From assembly GCA_036939975.1 (NCBI GenBank), contig JALLPB010000070.1:1-27742 (forward strand): DNA of 27,742 nt, read 5' to 3'. The notes beneath the pieces were generated by a model, which did no database searches, was not told where the DNA came from, and was given only the letters and a program-made list of their open reading frames with translations. This DNA is from Cyclostephanos tholiformis. Taxonomy: Eukaryota > Bacillariophyta > Thalassiosirophyceae > Thalassiosirales > Thalassiosiraceae. Shown here piece after piece: positions 1-8,566 of the stretch (its first letter is position 1; each line of letters opens with the position of its first letter). The translations under genes and the position numbers were made by a program.

Positions 1-52
<52 letters not shown>
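1..52. repeat. (TCG)n trinucleotide microsatellite
   Basis: An uninterrupted TCG/GTC repeat runs from the window edge to 52. In the sorting-nexin frame it encodes at least 17 consecutive Ser. It continues past the edge, so its full length is unknown. Confidence 0.95.
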
Positions 53-53
<1 letters not shown>

Positions 54-640
54 GCGATGAGGTCGAACTCATGGGCGGTCTCCTCCTCGTCGGCGGCGGG
101 GGGGGGCTGGAGGGGGAGGGGGGGGGTGAAGGAGGGGGAGGCGCCGTTGACGGCCTTCCCTCTATGACGAGGTCGACGAGGAGGGCGTCGTCCTCGAAGC
201 TTTCCGCGAGTGGCCTACTCGAGAGCGTCGGATCGTCGTCGTCGGCGGGCGAGGGGGAGGGGGGGGGGCGTGGTGGCGGTGGCGGCCTGTTCGACGACAT
301 CGACGACGACGATGGCGGGGGCGGGGGCGGGGGCGGGGGGGGGGGACTGTTCGACGAAATCGACAACAGTGATCCTCTCTTCGCCGACGACGATGGCAGC
401 GACGTTCATCGGGATATGATGCAGGACCTGAACCTCAACGATGCGGGAGACTGCGGGGATTACTTCGGCGGCATGGGCATGGGCATGGGCATGGGAGAGA
501 TACCGCTATCGGCCCACGCCGCCGGCGCCCCCCCTCCACTCCCTCCCCCGGCGGCACCGCCCGCAGACGAATTGCAGCAACACCAGCAGCAGCAGCAGCA
601 ATATCGGGAGTATCCCTACCGCCCTCCCCCCCCTCATCAT

Positions 641-671
<31 letters not shown>

Positions 672-2416
672 AGCAGCAACAGCAGCAACAACAACAACAA
701 CAACAGCAACAACAACAACTGCAATACCACCACCAACACCAGCAACATCATCATCCTCAGCAATGGCAGCAGCAGGGGGTGATGAACGCCATGGCCGGTA
801 GCTACTACTACAGCACCACGGGGGCGGGACAGATGACACAACAGGGGGGGAATAGGCGCGCCACTACCGGTGTCCCCTCCCATCCCATAACTCAGCAGCC
901 GAGCGTCCTCGCCGGCATGCACGTTGGACACGACGTGAACCTCGGCGGTGTCGTGCCGATCAACTCGACAACGACTTTGCCCCCCCCCCAATTGGGGGGA
1001 GGTCCATCATCGTCATCATCGTCGAGGTACGGCGGTGGTATAACGAACAATTACGGCAACGGCAATTACTTCCCCCCTCCCCCCGGCGCCATCGCCGACT
1101 ACGTCCCCCCCCCCCCCTTCGAACCGCATTATGGCAAGGTCGTTGTGAGCGATCCAATGCTCATACAGGGCACGGGCCTATTCGCCGGTCCGCCTCACTG
1201 GACGTACCTCATCACCGTCTACTCGAAGAACGCTCAGAGGAATACGACGACGACGACGACGGCCGTCGTCCCCCCCGCCAACAACAATCCCCAACAAAAG
1301 CAGCGGCCGCAGGAGCAGCCCATCTCGGCCGTGAGACGACGATTCCGTCACTTTGTCGCTCTCGAGGACCGACTGCGACAGTCGGTCCCGGGCGCCATCC
1401 TCCCCCCCCGTCCCGAGAAACATCCGGGACGCGCCATCGAGGAGGCGGCTGCCAGGCAGTCGTCCGACTTCGCTCAACAGCGCGCACGGGAGCTCGGGGC
1501 TTACATGAATGCCCTCGTTGAGCACCCGCACGCCGGATCGTCCCCGGAGCTCAAGCTCTTCCTGCTGTTGCAGGATCACATCGGCACGGCGTGGCCCGAG
1601 GTTAGCTCGTCGGCGTTCACTCGCATGACGGCCGTTGGCACGGCGACGGTCGAGAGGCTGACCGAGACGGTGGACGGCGTCCTTAGCGACTTCGGAACCG
1701 CTCAGCAGGTCGCCGCCGGGGAGGACTCGGCGGAGATCCTTGCCCTCGCGGCGTACGAGGGACGTCGGATTGGGGCCGTGTCGAGCAGCGTGCCCAAGGT
1801 GGAGGGCGCGGTGTCCCTTGTCCGCGATCGCGGCGATCGACTCGGCGCGACGGGCCTCGAAATGTCAAAGCTCGCCAAAGATGTGGGATGGTGCGATCGC
1901 GACCTCGCGACGCCCATGGAGGTGCTGTCGGGGGCGCTATTGCGTTGTGGTCGACGCACGAAGCGTCTCGGTCTCGAGCTTGGGGCGGCGATAACGCCGT
2001 TCGTGGTCCAGTACCGCACGTGCAAGTACGAGCAGATGGCGTTCGCGGACCGTAGAGCGTGCCTGAAGAGGCGGACCGAGGCCCGATCCAAGGCGGACGG
2101 TCGTGCCGCGAGGCTCATGATGAACCAGACATCGATGCAGTCCGTGGGACGTCTTGGGTCCCTCGAGAGACTGGAGACAGAGGCGGCAATGTACGACGAG
2201 ATGGCCATGGAGGCGTCGAGGGAGGCGGACGAGGTGGCGACGAGGCTGCAGGCTGAAGTGGGACGAATCAGTTCGATACGCGTCAGGGAGTGGGACGCGA
2301 GCATGAAGGTCATCGCGAGCGGGATGAAAGAGGCGTGCGCCGAAAATGCGAGCATTTGGGAGAGCGCGCTGGAGGCCTTCCGGCGGGAATTCCCGGACTA
2401 TCCGGTTATTCGATGA
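2..2416 (+). CDS. Sorting nexin (SNX1/2/Vps5-like), PX and BAR domains, 5' partial
   Basis: This is probably the membrane-binding sorting nexin of the retromer/endosome pathway. The frame is open to the window edge: upstream of the first ATG (71) it reads a Ser run encoded by TCG repeats, so the true start probably lies outside. Counting from 71, residues 1-355 are low complexity (Gly, Ser and Pro tracts, eight His, then about twenty Gln). The PX domain spans roughly 357-500. It opens with VVVSDP, has the RRRFRHF phosphoinositide-site motif at 422-428, the ILPPRPEK loop near 443-450, and a helix ending in LKLFLLLQ. A Thr/Pro/Gln insert sits between the PX strands and RRRF. Residues about 510-779 are helical and charged, as in a Vps5-type BAR domain. 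Family knowledge: such proteins dimerise and bend endosomal membrane. The PX call is strong. The SNX1/2 subfamily is inferred from the C-terminal BAR-like region. Confidence 0.85.
635..718 (+). repeat. Coding (CAT)8 followed by (CAG/CAA)20 tract
   Basis: Eight CAT codons (635-658, His) are followed directly by twenty mixed CAG/CAA codons (659-718, Gln) inside the sorting-nexin frame. The mixing of CAG and CAA interrupts the pure repeat and would be expected to limit slippage. A second short Gln tract lies just upstream (about 585-600). Confidence 0.95.
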
Positions 2417-3007
2417 AAGGTGCGATGAGTGTTGTGTTGGGATTATATCTTAGAAAGACCTTTAAGGCTTGATAAATGGCCATCGATTATTGCTGAAGGG
2501 TGACGAATAGTTCATGTAGAAATTATTGACAACCCTCGGTGGAACTGGTATTATATTTTGACTTGCAACGACGAGCAAGGAGGACAGATAAATGAAGATG
2601 TGGTACCTGGAATGTTACTCGATGCTGGAGAATTCCTCGAGGGCATGGTTTTCGTCGTTGTGGGTAAGGTGTCGATCCCTACTCGGGGATTTCGGCTGCA
2701 CGCATCAGTAGAGAAAAGGAATGCGCCAGGTTCTTTTGGCAAAGGATGAGAAGATACCAAGATAATAACACATTTTAGTTGTTGTGATATCGCCCCCTTA
2801 CTACGAGTCGGGTAACAACTGAGAATAGTTTTTAGTCAGCGTAAATACTTTCTGCCGAGTTCCTTCCGAGTTGCAAGGGTACGATACTACAACAAAAAGT
2901 ATGAACAACACTACCTAAGAGAGTTGGGCGATGACCAAGATGGTAATTCTTTTTGTGTCCTTCCAGTTCATTTTCAGTGAACGTTGGGGTGACTTTTCCT
3001 CGCAACA
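2417..3007. other. Intergenic region, no gene seen
   Basis: AT-richer spacer between two plus-strand genes. The open frames here are short, start without ATG or lack a protein-like composition. An in-frame stop (TGA, 2990-2992) just upstream of the ATG at 3008 supports that start. No repeat or RNA gene was recognised. Confidence 0.6.
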
Positions 3008-3742
3008 ATGATATCAAAAGTACCTCTCTTTGCGCATAAGTCCTCGCAGCGATGCCGACTTTCAAGTCAACGCACCCTCGCTCTCGACAGACGAGTGACA
3101 TTATTCTCGGCGCTCGATGATATCGTGTTATCGTTCGATCCATCTCACGCGGCCGCGGCGTCGGCGGCGACCGGGATAGACCCGGTCCGATCTTTCGAGC
3201 CAGTCCTCAACGTCCAGGCCGCCTCTTCCTTCGTCTTCATCGCGATAGTATTCGCGGTACTCCAGCTTCGAATAAACGCCGTCTCGAAGGCGGCGAAGCG
3301 TCGTTCGGACGCCCTGTTAGCGCTCCGGGTGGCCGAATCCGTGCAACTCTCGGACCCCACCGCCGGACATCCGGTGGTCGCGCGGGCAAGGGTCGAATAC
3401 GAGAATGCGCTCCGAGAAGAGCTGGGTCTGAGGACGATCGTGCCGGGCGTCAGGATCGTGGCCCCGAACGATCCGAGGAGGGACGAGGAGGAGCGAGCGG
3501 CGGCCAAGAGATTCTTGGGATGGGAAAAGGAGGATTTCGGAGACGACTACGACGAGGGGGGCAATATTGATAACGGATCGGTCGAGAAGAGCGATAAGAC
3601 CGCTCGATCGGACGAGAGCGGTGACGTTGGACTGTCAGTTGGCGCTAAATTTATCCTTTTCGGTGTGGCATCCATGTTGATTGTTCTGTTATGGACGCTG
3701 AGTTTCGATCCGATGGCGGCCAACACCATTTTTTTCGGTTAA
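3008..3742 (+). CDS. Conserved-looking two-pass membrane protein, function unknown
   Basis: A single exon encodes 244 residues, and the start is fixed by the in-frame stop at 2990. The N-terminus (about 1-40) is basic and Ser-rich and could be an organelle transit peptide, but it lacks a clear ER signal. A first hydrophobic segment lies near residues 70-88 (SSFVFIAIVFAVLQLRI). A charged stretch follows, with AKRR at about 97-100, an alanine- and glutamate-rich helix, and the phrase RTIVPGVRIVAPNDP near 142-156. An acidic low-complexity linker (about 180-205) leads to a second hydrophobic segment near the C-terminus (about 213-232). The composition and phrase structure suggest a conserved photosynthetic-eukaryote family, but I do not recognise a named domain. 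The gene converges on the methyltransferase, with 89 bp between the stops. Confidence 0.7.
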   Translation: MISKVPLFAHKSSQRCRLSSQRTLALDRRVTLFSALDDIVLSFDPSHAAAASAATGIDPVRSFEPVLNVQAASSFVFIAIVFAVLQLRINAVSKAAKRRSDALLALRVAESVQLSDPTAGHPVVARARVEYENALREELGLRTIVPGVRIVAPNDPRRDEEERAAAKRFLGWEKEDFGDDYDEGGNIDNGSVEKSDKTARSDESGDVGLSVGAKFILFGVASMLIVLLWTLSFDPMAANTIFFG

Positions 3743-3831
3743 ATCGAACGTAGGCCTCGATTGCTTTGTACAACATATTTTTTTCTAAAGTTAAGGTGCT
3801 GTATCTTACCCTAATTCACGAACACCGTTTG

Positions 3832-4743
3832 TCAAAATATCTTGGCAGATGTTTCCAGAGTTCTATCCTTATTATCACCTCGTGCAAAGAACAAATTCCG
3901 TTCAATGTCCACAACGTCATTTCCTCTCGTGAAGGAGAACTTGCTCATAGCTTTCAGTATGTCATCTTCGTGGGTGTCCGAAAAATCCGGCCCTCGGCTC
4001 CGGGCCTCTTTTCTGCTAAAAGTTTCGGCAAGTACGTAACACCGCGATGTTGCAACAGTCGGATTCTCGAAAGCCGTCAGCAAAAATGATGCGCCGGCGA
4101 TCACTCTTGCCTCCCACCCTTCCACATCGATGTGCAAAAATCCGAGTGGATGTATCTGGTCGTAATAATCATCCAATCGGTGTACATCCAGGAGTACATT
4201 GCATGACGAGGTAGGATCAGAGCCACACGAATCATCGTCATCAATGTTGGCAACTGAGTTTACATCACCATCCCGTGGCATAACCTTGGTGTAAGACGTC
4301 CTTCCGTCAAATTCACACCAATTCCTTCCGTGACCTCTCCTTGCCACGGCACCCCCGATCGACGTTTCGTCTCCCAGGACGCAGCATATAACCCTGAAAT
4401 TTTCCGACGAGAAGCCATTGGCCGCGGCGCACTCCTCTATGAATCGTGCCTTCCTCGGATTCGGCTCGAAGGCTACGAAGCGAATATCATCCCTCCGCAG
4501 GGTATCTCGCGCGTATAGCGCCATGGTCATAACCGTATCGCCGAAGTGTGCCCCGGCGTCGACGAAGGACGCGCCGTGGGGCAGATTGTTCAGGAGGGAC
4601 GCCTCGAACTTTTTGGTCTTTCGACATCGCCACAGTTGATCGTCTTTGCCTGTCCATCGTCCTCTCTTTGGCCTGCCCGGGATTAAAGATAAATCCCATT
4701 CGATTTTGTCCCCTAGGACTGTTTTAGGGATCTTCCAAGACAT
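3832..4743 (-). CDS. FkbM-family SAM-dependent methyltransferase
   Basis: This is a likely O- or N-methyltransferase with the Rossmann fold of the FkbM family; the substrate is unknown. The longest frame begins at 4761 with GTG, so the first ATG at 4743 is preferred, giving 303 residues. SAM-binding motif I is FVDAGAHFGDT at residues 60-70, and the acidic motif after strand 2 is AFEPNP (91-96). The family signature is LDDYY (190-194) followed by GFLHIDVEGWEARVIAGA (about 201-218). An acidic Asp/Ser-rich insert (about 160-180) interrupts the core. No signal peptide is visible, so the protein is either cytosolic or lacks an unrecognised upstream exon. It is divergent from the small plastid-protein gene at 4972, across a 228-bp spacer. 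Confidence 0.85.
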   Translation of the reverse strand: MSWKIPKTVLGDKIEWDLSLIPGRPKRGRWTGKDDQLWRCRKTKKFEASLLNNLPHGASFVDAGAHFGDTVMTMALYARDTLRRDDIRFVAFEPNPRKARFIEECAAANGFSSENFRVICCVLGDETSIGGAVARRGHGRNWCEFDGRTSYTKVMPRDGDVNSVANIDDDDSCGSDPTSSCNVLLDVHRLDDYYDQIHPLGFLHIDVEGWEARVIAGASFLLTAFENPTVATSRCYVLAETFSRKEARSRGPDFSDTHEDDILKAMSKFSFTRGNDVVDIERNLFFARGDNKDRTLETSAKIF

Positions 4744-4971
4744 GCTCTCGGTGCCGCTCACATAATGATGTGATGTTGACTGTTCTCTTCTTGGTTGTAT
4801 GTAGATATTGAGAATAAGAAGTACCTACTATGTTCATATGGCGGGAAAGGAAGCACCCTTTTTGCGTGAGTTCCCGCTTCTCCCTGATCTGAGAGTGTTT
4901 TTTATCTACACGTCACAGCACCGCCGAAGATCCAGAATCCAGAGGAACATCGTGTGAATAACTTGACAACC

Positions 4972-5543
4972 ATGGCTGCGCCCCGCCTCGTCGTCTTATG
5001 CCTAGCAATCTTGGCGACAATAGCCACCGCCTTCGCACCATCGGAGCCAGCTGCCTCCGTCAATAGCAAATGGTCGGTCAAAACTTCCACCTTCGCTCCC
5101 ATGAAGCGAGTCGGCTTCGCGACCCCACGTGAGTCATCGAGTCATTGATCCCAAATTTCCTCGCTCTATGCCCATCGAGCACGATATCCCACCGAACATC
5201 GACCTTACTCGCCTATATCCGCGAAAAAAATCCAGCGCCCTCATTCAACCGCAACCATTGCAGCAACGGAGTGTGCATGTCCTCCGATCCCAAGGCCGAG
5301 GCTACCAAGCTAATGGAGCAGGAGGTGGCCGCTAAGAAGGCCAGCAGTGACGGCACCGTGTACGACGACGAGCCCATGCTCGAGCCGCCGAGGGAAACCC
5401 TTTCAAATTCGATGAAGGAACGCCTAATCCGGGAGGCGTCGGTCGGACTTGACTCGGAAAAGCCTCAGACCAATGTGATTTTGTACGTGTCCGTTGTCGT
5501 GGCGTTGCTGGTGGCTCTCGGGGGACAGGGCATCCTTTACTGA
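4972..5543 (+). CDS. Small plastid-targeted tail-anchored membrane protein, two exons
   Basis: Exon 1 is 4972-5128, the intron 5129-5235 (GTGAGT donor, TCCAG acceptor, phase 1, 107 nt), and exon 2 5236-5543. This gives 154 residues. The start ATG sits in a strong context (ACCATGG); the longer frame begins with GTG. Residues 1-20 form a hydrophobic signal peptide that ends in ATAFAP, a good match to the diatom plastid-import motif. The mature part is short and charged (MEQEVAAKK, PPRETLSNSMKERLIREAS). It ends in one hydrophobic C-terminal helix, ILYVSVVVALLVALG, plus QGILY. I infer a plastid-envelope or thylakoid protein held by a C-terminal anchor. No family name is recognised. The acceptor was chosen because it alone keeps the frame; the stronger-looking CAG at 5261-5263 would shift it. 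Confidence 0.75.
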
Positions 5544-5556
5544 TGCATGGAATGAT

Positions 5557-5583
5557 GGGGGGGGGGGGGGGGGGGGGGGGGGG
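5557..5583 (+). repeat. Poly-G homopolymer (27 nt)
   Basis: Twenty-seven consecutive G residues begin 13 bases after the stop codon of the upstream plastid-protein gene, presumably inside its 3' UTR. The exact length may be affected by sequencing or assembly error. Confidence 0.9.
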
Positions 5584-5654
5584 CGTGTCGCGCGCATCGA
5601 TGGGCGGTCGAGGGTTGAATGGATGAGATTTATCGAATTCAAAAGACCACGCAA

Positions 5655-6145
5655 GCGCCGAAAACTTTCGTCTTTCTCTCATTAACATATTCCAAACCAA
5701 ACCTACCAAGAGAAATCCGTGGACATAAGGTCTCGTTTTCTCACCCAATCCGCATATATTTGACGAAGTCACTTTACAGGCTAAATGGGAGTATACTAAG
5801 ATAATATATCCCTGGTCTCATCAGTACTAGCTTCTTATGGTTACTAAACTTAACTGAATGTTGACTTGACCTCTTAACTGCAGGGAGGTACTCAGCTTCG
5901 GTAGAACACCAAAATAAAATAAAGGCGATGATGATCCGTTCGTTTATTATTTCGACTCCTTTGCCGCCAATTCTGTCATCGAATAGACTACGGAATCATC
6001 CTGATGAGCGGCGTCCCTTCGATGTAGTAGCAGCGGCACGAAACCCGTTATCGTTAGTCCTCGGGAGGAAGATCAACAACTTGGCAGTGATTATGAAATC
6101 ACGGACATGAGGGTTAAAAAAGGGCACTATTATATTTGCAACAAC
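5655..6145 (-). pseudogene. Degenerate copy of the cyclophilin-like gene 3' end (intron end, last exon, downstream DNA)
   Basis: Read on the minus strand, this segment aligns almost end to end with 9795-10240, at roughly three-quarters identity by eye. It covers the 3' part of the intron, the last exon and the following non-coding DNA. Landmarks in both copies: GGGACGCCGCTCATC (exon start, minus 6017-6003), TCTATTCGATG, GAACGGATCATCATCGCC, TTACCTCCCTGCAG-like, and TGACTTCGTCAAATA. The copy has lost 10 bases within the exon, which shifts the frame and reaches a TAG. It also has an extra block of about 24 bases near 5773-5796. Because intron sequence is kept, it arose by DNA duplication and not from mRNA. 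No upstream exon of the parent is present beyond about 6150. Confidence 0.8.
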
Positions 6146-6259
6146 CCTGCAACTTCATTCTTTTTGAGGGTTGGATTGTTGAATAAAAACAATTATCTCT
6201 CTTAATATATTAAGCATTACTGCGCTCTAGCGAGAGATACGTTAAAGCAAAATTGAATT

Positions 6260-6496
6260 TTGGGGGGGGTGGTGTTTAGATGCACCTGGCGTGCCACACC
6301 TGTTTGTGCTGGTTGTCAGGCGGATTGTACCAGTTCCCGGTGCCTTTTCGCCCGACCTCGCTGGGCCGATGTGGGCTGGGCCGTTGTGGATCTATTGTAC
6401 TTGCCTTTGACCAGATTGTTGACAGGGGATATTGCCTATGGTAGGCCTCGAACCTGCAACCTTGGGCTTGATTGCCCGTCAACGGAGAAAAAAAAT
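6260..6496. other. GC-rich island with a tRNA B-box-like motif; possible SINE-like remnant
   Basis: A block of about 225 bp, GC-rich and sharply bounded by AT-rich DNA, begins with a G8 run and ends in an A-rich stretch (6485-6496). On the minus strand, 6464-6447 reads GTTGCAGGTTCGAGGCCT, which matches the pol III B box (GGTTCGANNCC). The bases around it can pair as an imperfect T-arm. I find no matching A box or 5' half, so this is not a functional tRNA. It may be a fragment of a tRNA-derived retroposon or an unrelated coincidence. Confidence 0.3.
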
Positions 6497-6598
6497 AATA
6501 TTTAAATATATTAATAATGTTTTCACATGCCTTACAATCACGCGAAAATAAACATCGTACAAATACAATCCATCCGATAATATAACGTCCATGGCCTT

Positions 6599-7838
6599 TT
6601 ATTCCTCGCCGCCGACGTCGAAATCCGTCACCCCGAACGGCACATCGCCGTCGAAGGAAACGTCGGCTTCGGACACGCCCCCCGCGGCGCTCAGCCTCGG
6701 CCAGTGCGACGGAACGAGCTCGTCGTCGTCATCGTCGGTCGTGCCGGTGGTACCACCGACCAGTGTTCGTACGATGGCCCTCGATATGCGTCCCCAAACG
6801 CCAATATCCGTACCGTTACCTTTCGTCATCGTCGTCTTCCGATTCCCCCCTCCCATCCTCCTCCTGGGGACCCTCCTCTTCGTTATCTTGATAAGTAGCT
6901 TCCGCCTCTTGACGACGGCCCTTACCGACTCGGCATCGCCGTACATCCTCGGGACGTGGAGATGATACCTCCTCCTGCCCGTCCCCTCCTTCCCCTCCGG
7001 GTTGGCAACGTCGATCGCGACACCAACGTACAGCCCCCGTCTCACCGTGGCGTCGTCGTCGTCGTCGTCGTCGTCCCCACCTCCCCCGCCGCCGATCAGT
7101 CGGACCTCCACGTCGTCGTTCGTAACGTTCGCGTCCTCCCATCGTATCGTTCCGCTCGAGGACGAGGAGGACGATGCGGGTAGGACGTCGATGTGTACCC
7201 TTGCGACGTCGCCGCCGTCGTCGTCCCACATGTACCTGGTGATGGGGATCGACGCCGCCGCGCGACGTCGTTGGACCACGTCGTCCGCGTCCTCCCCCCC
7301 CGTCTTCGTAGACGACGACGACGACGACGACGGGGCGGGAGCGGTACTATCATCGGCGGGAGCGGGAGCGCGGTCGCGACTACGGTCGTCGTCCCCCCCC
7401 CCATCCACGGCGCGATCGTCGTCGACGACGCGAACTCCGCCCCTGCTAAGGAGCCTGGGGCCGTTCATGGTGTAGTCCTCGGCGCGCAATCCGTCCTTGT
7501 ACCCGCCCCTGCGCGCGATCGCATTCATGTTATTTGTTTGATATCGAACGATCGTTTTCGTTTTATTTCACGCGAGACGACGACGAACAGCAGGGTGCAA
7601 AGCGGGGGGTGGGGGGGGGGGGGGTGAGACGATGAATCGTGATTTCATGTCGACGAGGGGAAGACGGCGAATATAATATATATGATGTGAGTTGCATTCG
7701 TATTTTTCGAGGACAGACGATGGGAGAAAACGCCACCGATGTCCCCTTGGTCCCGACGCCGCGCGAGGGGGGATTGGGGAGTAGAGGGGAGAGAAGAAGA
7801 GAGAAAGGATGGGGGAGGGGGGAGGGCGGCGGCGGCGG

Positions 7839-7877
<39 letters not shown>

Positions 7878-8387
7878 GGAGGAGGAGGAGGTCCGCCAAA
7901 AAAGAAAAAAAACTCACCCCGTCGATTGCCCGTTGTGGGCGAAGTAATACGCGGATTCGAACGGCCTCGACGATGATGATGAGGTCGAGGACGACGACGA
8001 TCCGTCCCCGCCGCCGACCATCACGTTGCCTTTACTTCCCGTCATCACCCTCGCGGGCGGTTGCTTCACGGAGAACACGCTACGCAGCGGCGGCGCGGAA
8101 TGATCACGACTACGTCCGACGTCATCCCCGGATTTCGTCGTCGTCGTCGTCGTCGTCGACCTCGCCCCCCGGCCCCCTCGGTCGTCCTCATGGTTGTCAT
8201 CGGGAGGTTGGCGTCTCCTCGATCCCACCTTCCTCCGCGCGGCGGCGGCGGCGGCGACGGCGCTACCCCCACAATCGACGCCGTTCGCGCCCCCCTTGAA
8301 CAAGAAGAAGAGCGATGCTGCGCCTAGGAATAGGGTGCACGCTATGAGACCGGCGTGATGGGAGGGGTCGTTGACGGACGACTCCAT
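6599..8387 (-). CDS. Membrane-anchored CS-domain (p23/NudC-like fold) protein, two exons
   Basis: Exon 1 is 8387-7918, the intron 7917-7509 (GTGAGT donor, GCGCGCAG acceptor, phase 2), and exon 2 7508-6599. This gives 459 residues. The join rebuilds the smooth phrase AHNGQSTGGGYKDGLRAEDY, followed by TMNGPRLL, which neither exon has alone. Residues 12-30 are a hydrophobic anchor (GLIACTLFLGAASLFFLF) with a short N-terminus before it. A Ser/Asp/Arg-rich linker follows. The CS-like core is about 247-368: RYMWDDDGGDVARVHIDV, VEVRLIG, YHLHVPRMY and VKRRKLLIKITKR. A Trp (about 395) lies near the expected end of such domains. CS domains usually act as co-chaperone or scaffold modules. Poly-Asp and poly-Ser loops interrupt the strands. 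The domain call is by pattern only, and the compartment (ER or plastid) is not resolved. Confidence 0.72.
7840..7876 (+). repeat. Poly-G homopolymer (37 nt) inside an intron of the opposite-strand gene
   Basis: Thirty-seven consecutive G on the plus strand, preceded by a GGC repeat. On the coding (minus) strand of the CS-domain gene this is a C-run just 41 nt downstream of the 5' splice site, within the 409-nt intron. Confidence 0.9.
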
Positions 8388-8566
8388 GATGATAATATCT
8401 GTGCCGTGACGAGAAAAATTATTGTGAATGGTTCAAGCGCGGGGAATCCGCGACATACTTATTCCTACGCAGATCTCGGTTCATGCCTCTCCGTCGCACG
8501 AAAACGTATAGAGTATAGTACTGTCGAAGGGAGGAAGAGAGAGATTTGACCTGCCTTGGGAGAGAG
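8388..8566. promoter_or_regulatory. Short shared intergenic region between divergent genes
   Basis: Only 179 bp separate the start codon of the minus-strand CS-domain gene (8387) from that of the plus-strand cyclophilin-like gene (8567). Both promoters must lie here or overlap the 5' ends. I see no clear TATA box or named element. Bidirectional regulation is an inference from spacing alone. Confidence 0.4.

Noticed and set aside
1..52. Trinucleotide runs (start of window, 7039-7066, 7310-7332) as CRISPR-like or telomeric arrays
   Set aside because: They are simple 3-nt microsatellites without spacers, mostly in coding frames.
1702..2355. 217-residue minus-strand frame opposite the sorting-nexin BAR region
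   Set aside because: No recognisable domain and a Ser/Arg-rich antisense composition; the plus frame fits a PX-BAR protein.
7002..7475. Plus-strand Ser/Pro-rich frame opposite the CS-domain exon
   Set aside because: The composition is explained by antisense Asp/Arg codon runs, and no domain is present.
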